From NCBI GenBank assembly GCA_017396865.1, contig JAFQKO010000174.1, forward strand, positions 1 to 8,170: a stretch of 8,170 bases of DNA. Reading direction: 5' to 3'. The stretch is from Clostridia bacterium (GTDB taxonomy: Bacteria; Bacillota_A; Clostridia; Oscillospirales; QAKW01). The notes below the pieces were generated by a model. The model was given only the letters and a program-made list of their open reading frames with translations, was not told the DNA's origin and ran no database searches. The translations under genes were made by a program, and so were the position numbers. This document shows positions 7,854 through 8,170 of this stretch, piece by piece. Positions within the stretch are counted from its first letter, which is position 1. Every line of letters starts with the position of its first letter.

Positions 7854-7919
7854 TGCCGAATTTATTAAATTTCGTTCACATTTGGCGAAATAGTGAATTT
7901 TTTACATTTTTGTGCCGAA
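7854..7919. repeat. Three spaced TG(C/G)CGAA motifs
   Basis: TGCCGAA occurs at 7854-7860 and again at 7913-7919, with the variant TGGCGAA at 7883-7889. Start-to-start distances are 29 and 30 bases, and all are in the same orientation within otherwise AT-rich DNA between the two divergent promoters. The first copy directly abuts the -35 box of the leftward promoter. This could be a set of regulator binding sites, but a seven-base motif in 200 bases may also arise by chance. Confidence 0.35.
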
Positions 7920-7923
7920 AAAA

Positions 7924-7948
7924 ACCTATTTTTTTTACGCAAATAGGT
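7924..7948. promoter_or_regulatory. Inverted repeat, candidate operator of the rightward gene
   Basis: ACCTATTT (7924-7931) and AAATAGGT (7941-7948) are perfect 8-base inverted arms around a 9-base centre. The element ends two bases before the TATAAT of the rightward promoter and covers its spacer and -35 region. It lies upstream of the predicted transcription start, so it would act as a DNA site for a dimeric regulator rather than as an RNA hairpin. The regulator is not in the window. Confidence 0.5.
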
Positions 7949-7949
7949 G

Positions 7950-7955
7950 TATAAT
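7950..7955 (+). promoter_or_regulatory. -10 box of the rightward promoter
   Basis: A perfect TATAAT, preceded by GTG, lies about 27 bases before the ATG at 7982 and would start transcription near 7962, giving a leader of about 20 bases. At 16-18 bases upstream only T-rich sequence such as TATTTT is found, so the -35 box is poor. That suggests need for an activator or otherwise modest basal strength, as an inference. Confidence 0.6.
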
Positions 7956-7981
7956 GAACCAAAGAAACGGAGGATCATGCC

Positions 7982-8170
7982 ATGAAATACAGCGGAACAG
8001 CATTAAAAGAAATATCTTTTCCCCTCGGCGGCATCGGAACCGGCTGCATCGGGCTGGCGGGCAACGGTCGGCTGATCGACTGGGAGATCTTCAACCGCCC
8101 CAATAAAGGCAGCGACAACGGCTACAGCCACATCGCCGTGAAGGTGGGCGATCAGATCCGCATTCTGCAA
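7982..8170 (+). CDS. GH116 family (GBA2-type) glycoside hydrolase, N-terminal fragment
   Basis: The first 63 residues are visible and the reading frame is still open at the right edge. The segment [17 protein letters not shown] (13-29) followed by [13 protein letters not shown] (31-43) is the characteristic opening of GH116 proteins. These are usually around 800 residues, with an N-terminal beta-sandwich domain and a C-terminal (alpha/alpha)6 catalytic domain. Family members hydrolyse beta-glucosides, and in animals glucosylceramide; some act on beta-xylosides or GlcNAc. The catalytic residues lie beyond the window, so the substrate cannot be judged. No signal peptide is seen, which suggests a cytoplasmic enzyme acting on imported oligosaccharides or glycosides. 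The ATG at 7982 is preceded by GGAGGA with a 7-base spacer. It is transcribed divergently from the proline operon and need not be related in function. Confidence 0.85.
   Translation, partial: MKYSGTALKEISFPLGGIGTGCIGLAGNGRLIDWEIFNRPNKGSDNGYSHIAVKVGDQIRILQ

Noticed and set aside
7977..7985. Two-codon open frame (ATG CCA TGA) overlapping the GH116 start codon
   Set aside because: It is only 3 bases from GGAGGA, which is too close for efficient initiation, whereas the ATG at 7982 has the expected 7-base spacing. Probably chance.
7912..8106. Plus-strand open frame of 64 codons starting upstream of the GH116 gene
   Set aside because: It starts before the predicted transcription start and runs out of frame across a clear GH116 N terminus, so it is not a gene.

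Overview
The window reads as a stretch of chromosome from an anaerobic Bacillota, most probably a Clostridia-type gut or sediment organism. This is inferred from three things: strong GGAGG-type ribosome binding sites, a moderately GC-rich coding sequence with an AT-rich promoter region, and a large oxygen-sensitive CoA-dehydratase-activase-type protein. A species cannot be named from the sequence alone. No RNA gene, insertion sequence, CRISPR array or prophage signal was seen.

Positions 1-7772 hold one tightly packed leftward (minus-strand) operon of six genes. In transcription order these are: a large two-ATPase-domain activase/DUF2229 protein (7772-4845), its HgdB-like partner (4848-3568), proB (3577-2807), proA (2810-1581), proC (1576-794) and glyA (777 to beyond the window edge). 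The junctions are a 4-base ATGA overlap, a 10-base overlap, another 4-base ATGA overlap, a 4-base gap and a 16-base gap. One transcript with translational coupling is therefore likely. ProB, ProA and ProC make the complete glutamate-to-proline route. GlyA interconverts serine and glycine and feeds the one-carbon pool.

The two leading genes together look like the usual single ~1400-residue activase/dehydratase-like protein of anaerobes (COG3580 plus COG3581 type), here split cleanly into two genes. The function of that family is not established. The sequence shows tandem ASKHA ATPase domains, each keeping both cysteines that in HgdC-type activators bind a bridging [4Fe-4S] cluster, an extra four-cysteine motif, and conserved cysteines in the DUF2229 and HgdB-like parts. 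Its place at the head of a proline/glycine operon is the most intriguing point of the window.

Positions 7773-7981 are a divergent control region. A near-consensus promoter (TTGAAA, 17 bp, TATAAT) faces left. It places the only upstream in-frame ATG codons inside the promoter, so the large protein most likely starts at a TTG at 7772. A rightward TATAAT lies at 7950-7955 with no good -35 box and with an 8-bp inverted repeat just upstream. It drives a gene starting at 7982 whose first 63 residues match the start of GH116 (GBA2-type) glycoside hydrolases; the rest lies beyond the window.
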